Origin: Cohnella baijiui
GTDB taxonomy: Bacteria > Bacillota > Bacilli > Paenibacillales > Paenibacillaceae
DNA: 35,135 bases
Assembly (NCBI RefSeq): GCF_020731285.1
Contig: NZ_JAJFOW010000056.1
Coordinates: 1 to 35,135 of the forward strand
Reading direction: 5' to 3'
Numbering within the stretch: the stretch's first letter is position 1; each line of letters opens with the position of its first letter. Position numbers and translations under genes: made by a program. Shown here in pieces: positions 33,832 through 35,135 of this stretch. The notes under the pieces were generated by a model that had not been told where the DNA came from, ran no database searches, and worked only from the letters and a program-made list of their open reading frames with translations.

Positions 33832-34083
33832 ATGATATGCCTGGAGATCGACGCGCATCTGCCGTCACGCGCGCGCGTCGGCTTGCCCGCGAGCCTCGCC
33901 GACACGGGCCTGGACCAGGTTTTCGAACGGCGGTTGCAGGCGTTGCCCGAACGGACCGTTGCCGGCGACGCCTCCAATCACCTGATGCCCGGCGGCGTCG
34001 CCGCCGACCAGGCGTATCAATCGTTCCGACGTCTCGAGGCGTTTGCCGCTTCGCGGCGATCCACGAAAGGAGACCCAACATGA
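33832..34083 (+). CDS. Hypothetical 83-residue frame coupled to mtnN, possibly a gene remnant
   Basis: I do not recognise this product. The frame is open from 33727 with the first ATG at 33832, for which no good ribosome binding site is visible. Its TGA (34081-34083) overlaps the ATG of mtnN (34080-34082) in an ATGA arrangement, the usual sign of two coupled genes. It may be the C-terminal remnant of a longer upstream gene, or a chance frame. The composition is ordinary for this window (Ala, Arg and Leu rich) and there is no signal peptide or membrane segment. Confidence 0.35.
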   Translation: MICLEIDAHLPSRARVGLPASLADTGLDQVFERRLQALPERTVAGDASNHLMPGGVAADQAYQSFRRLEAFAASRRSTKGDPT

Positions 34084-34803
34084 GAGTAGCCTTCATCGCC
34101 CCGATGTCCGAAGAAGCGGCCCCGCTGCTGGGCCGTTTTGACCACGCAAGCGAAACGACCGTCGCGGGGGCGTCCTTTTATGCCGGCGAGCTGGCCGGCC
34201 GCGAGACTCTCCTGCTCCGGTGCGGCATCGGCAAGACGAACGCCGCCTGGACGACGGCCGTGCTGATCGAGCGGTACCGCCCCGATCTGATCCTACATTA
34301 CGGCGTGGCGGGCGGTCTCGCCGCCGGCCTCCGCGTCGGCGACGTCGTGCTCGCCACGGAGCTTGCTTACAGCGACGTGGACGCGACCGCGTTCGGCTAC
34401 GAATACGGTCAAGTGCCGCAAATGCCGAGCCGCTATCCGGTCGAGCCCGGGCTGCTGGCGCTCGCCGAACGGGCCGCGTCGTCGGCCGGGACGGAAGGGC
34501 GCTTGGCGCGGGGCTTGATCACGACCGCCGATGCGTTCGTGAACCGGCCCGAGCAGGCGGCGGCCATCCGCGCCCACTTCCCCGAGGTTCAGGCCATCGA
34601 TATGGAAGGTGCGGCTATCGCGCAGACGGCTTCGCGGTTCGGCGTGTCTTGTCTGGTCGTGCGCGCGCTCTCCGACTTGGCGGGCGTCGAAGGCCGAGAC
34701 GTACGGCACCAACGTCGACCTGGCCTCCGAGCGCGCCGCCGCCGTCGCCGAAGCGATCGCGCGGGCCTGGCTCCGCGAAGCCGGCGCGATCGGAGTCGGT
34801 TAA
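34080..34803 (+). pseudogene. mtnN: 5'-methylthioadenosine/S-adenosylhomocysteine nucleosidase, apparently frameshifted near the 3' end
   Basis: The frame from 34080 encodes about 201 residues of a clear MTAN: APMSEE (Glu11/Glu12), GVAGGL, DVDATAFGYEYGQVP, IDMEGAA (Glu176) and RALSDLA (Asp199), the three catalytic acids of the family. After residue 201 the frame turns into an Arg-rich run that stays open to the window end. The expected C-terminal helix (KAETYGTNVDLASERAAAVA and onward) is in the +1 frame, ending at TAA 34801-34803, 30 bases before a terminator. One extra base within about 34680-34688 explains this. All catalytic residues precede the break, so the gene may be intact in the real genome. 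AAAGGAG precedes the ATG. The enzyme supplies the LuxS substrate. Confidence 0.85.
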
Positions 34804-34832
34804 CAGCCGCAAGCGCGCCAATCAAAGAAAAC

Positions 34833-34870
34833 GGCGGCCGCAGGGGGAATCCCTGGGCCGCCATTTCTAT
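34833..34870 (+). terminator. Rho-independent terminator after mtnN
   Basis: GGCGGCC (34833-34839) pairs with GGCCGCC (34856-34862), with an inner GGG/CCC stem, followed by ATTTCTATTGTT. It lies 30 bases after the TAA at 34801-34803, which supports that stop as the true gene end. Confidence 0.75.
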
Positions 34871-34901
34871 TGTTGGGCGAGCTGCATGTCTGCGACGCTG
34901 C

Positions 34902-34975
34902 AGTTGGAGCATTTTGCTCCAACTTGCGGGGATCGCGTGTCTGCAGCGCTATAGTTGGAGCATTTTGCTCCAACT
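34902..34975. repeat. 51-bp hairpin repeat, family D, 2 units
   Basis: Two identical perfect hairpins, AGTTGGAGCA ttt TGCTCCAACT, at 34902-34924 and 34953-34975, exactly 51 bases apart. The intervening bases are related but not identical. The 10-bp stems with 3-base loops are the strongest dyads among the repeat families here. They fill part of the gene-free stretch 34871-35135. Confidence 0.9.
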
Positions 34976-35035
34976 GCGTGGGGGCGAAAGCAACGGTAAC
35001 GTACACCGCCTACCAATTACGACGTCCGCCACACC

Positions 35036-35135
35036 ATGTAGGATCAATTTGTTCCCTATTCCTGCACATGAGACGCTCGTCGCACCATTAAGGTACAATC
35101 TGTTCCCTATTCCCGCCAACGAGACGCCCGCCATA
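35036..35135. repeat. 51-bp repeat, family E, 2 units to the window edge
   Basis: Two units 51 bases apart carry imperfect dyads: GGATCAATTTGTTCC (35041-35055) and GGTACAATCTGTTCC (35092-35106), each followed by CTATTCC and then by GAGACGC. The first unit begins ATGTAGG, the same heptamer seen in families A and B at the left end. The array probably continues past the window. Confidence 0.82.

Noticed and set aside
34220..34954. A 244-codon plus-strand frame over mtnN
   Set aside because: It is an alternative frame of mtnN; the MTAN motifs are in the frame from 34080, and this frame has a skewed Arg/Ala composition.
34683..35135. Natural C-terminal extension of MtnN running to the window end
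   Set aside because: The extension is Arg-rich and passes through a terminator and hairpin repeats, whereas the +1 frame gives the expected helix and a stop before the terminator.

Overview
The window looks like chromosomal DNA of a high-GC Paenibacillaceae member (Paenibacillus/Cohnella-like). The evidence is the gene repertoire: YesM/YesN-type two-component systems beside carbohydrate ABC importers, an S-layer-homology (SLH) anchored glycosidase, a KinB-like 5TM histidine kinase, luxS, and strong GGAGG ribosome binding sites. I see no rRNA, tRNA, CRISPR array or complete mobile element. The assignment is an inference from gene content, not from a marker gene.

Layout. 1-1011: three adjoining short-repeat arrays with a 51-52 bp pitch. 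1044-2105 (-): Gfo/Idh/MocA oxidoreductase. 2106-2703: intergenic, with a head-to-head repeat. 2704-12576 (-): carbohydrate locus 1, transcribed leftwards as solute-binding lipoprotein, two permeases, a GH66-like lipoprotein, a sensor kinase, an AraC-type response regulator and a second solute-binding lipoprotein coupled to the regulator by an ATGA overlap. 12841-14130 (-): an APH-GNAT fusion. 14364-15464 (+): CitA-like citrate synthase. 15638-17863 (+): KinB-like kinase plus an Ig-like lipoprotein. 17864-18611: intergenic, with another repeat cluster.

18612-32129 is carbohydrate locus 2. An LplB/LplC/LplA-type importer and a cytoplasmic clan GH-D (GH36-like) glycosidase run leftwards. A YesN/YesM-type regulator/kinase pair runs rightwards from the shared intergenic region. 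A 1349-residue surface enzyme (two CBM35-like modules, a GH36-like catalytic region, three SLH domains) converges on the kinase. The likely flow is cleavage at the cell surface by the SLH enzyme, capture by the lipoprotein, import, and final hydrolysis by the cytoplasmic paralogue. Locus 1 probably does the same for a dextran- or isomalto-type alpha-glucan. Neither locus encodes an ABC ATPase, so both probably share one encoded elsewhere.

32344-34803 holds luxS with a downstream SDR gene (-) and, divergently, mtnN (+). Together luxS and mtnN form the two-step SAH detoxification/AI-2 pathway, but mtnN appears frameshifted near its 3' end in this sequence. The right end (34902-35135) again carries hairpin repeats with a 51 bp pitch.

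The most unusual feature is the set of intergenic repeat families at both ends and in two internal gaps. They differ in sequence but share a unit length of about 50-52 bp, and in most of them each unit carries one inverted repeat.
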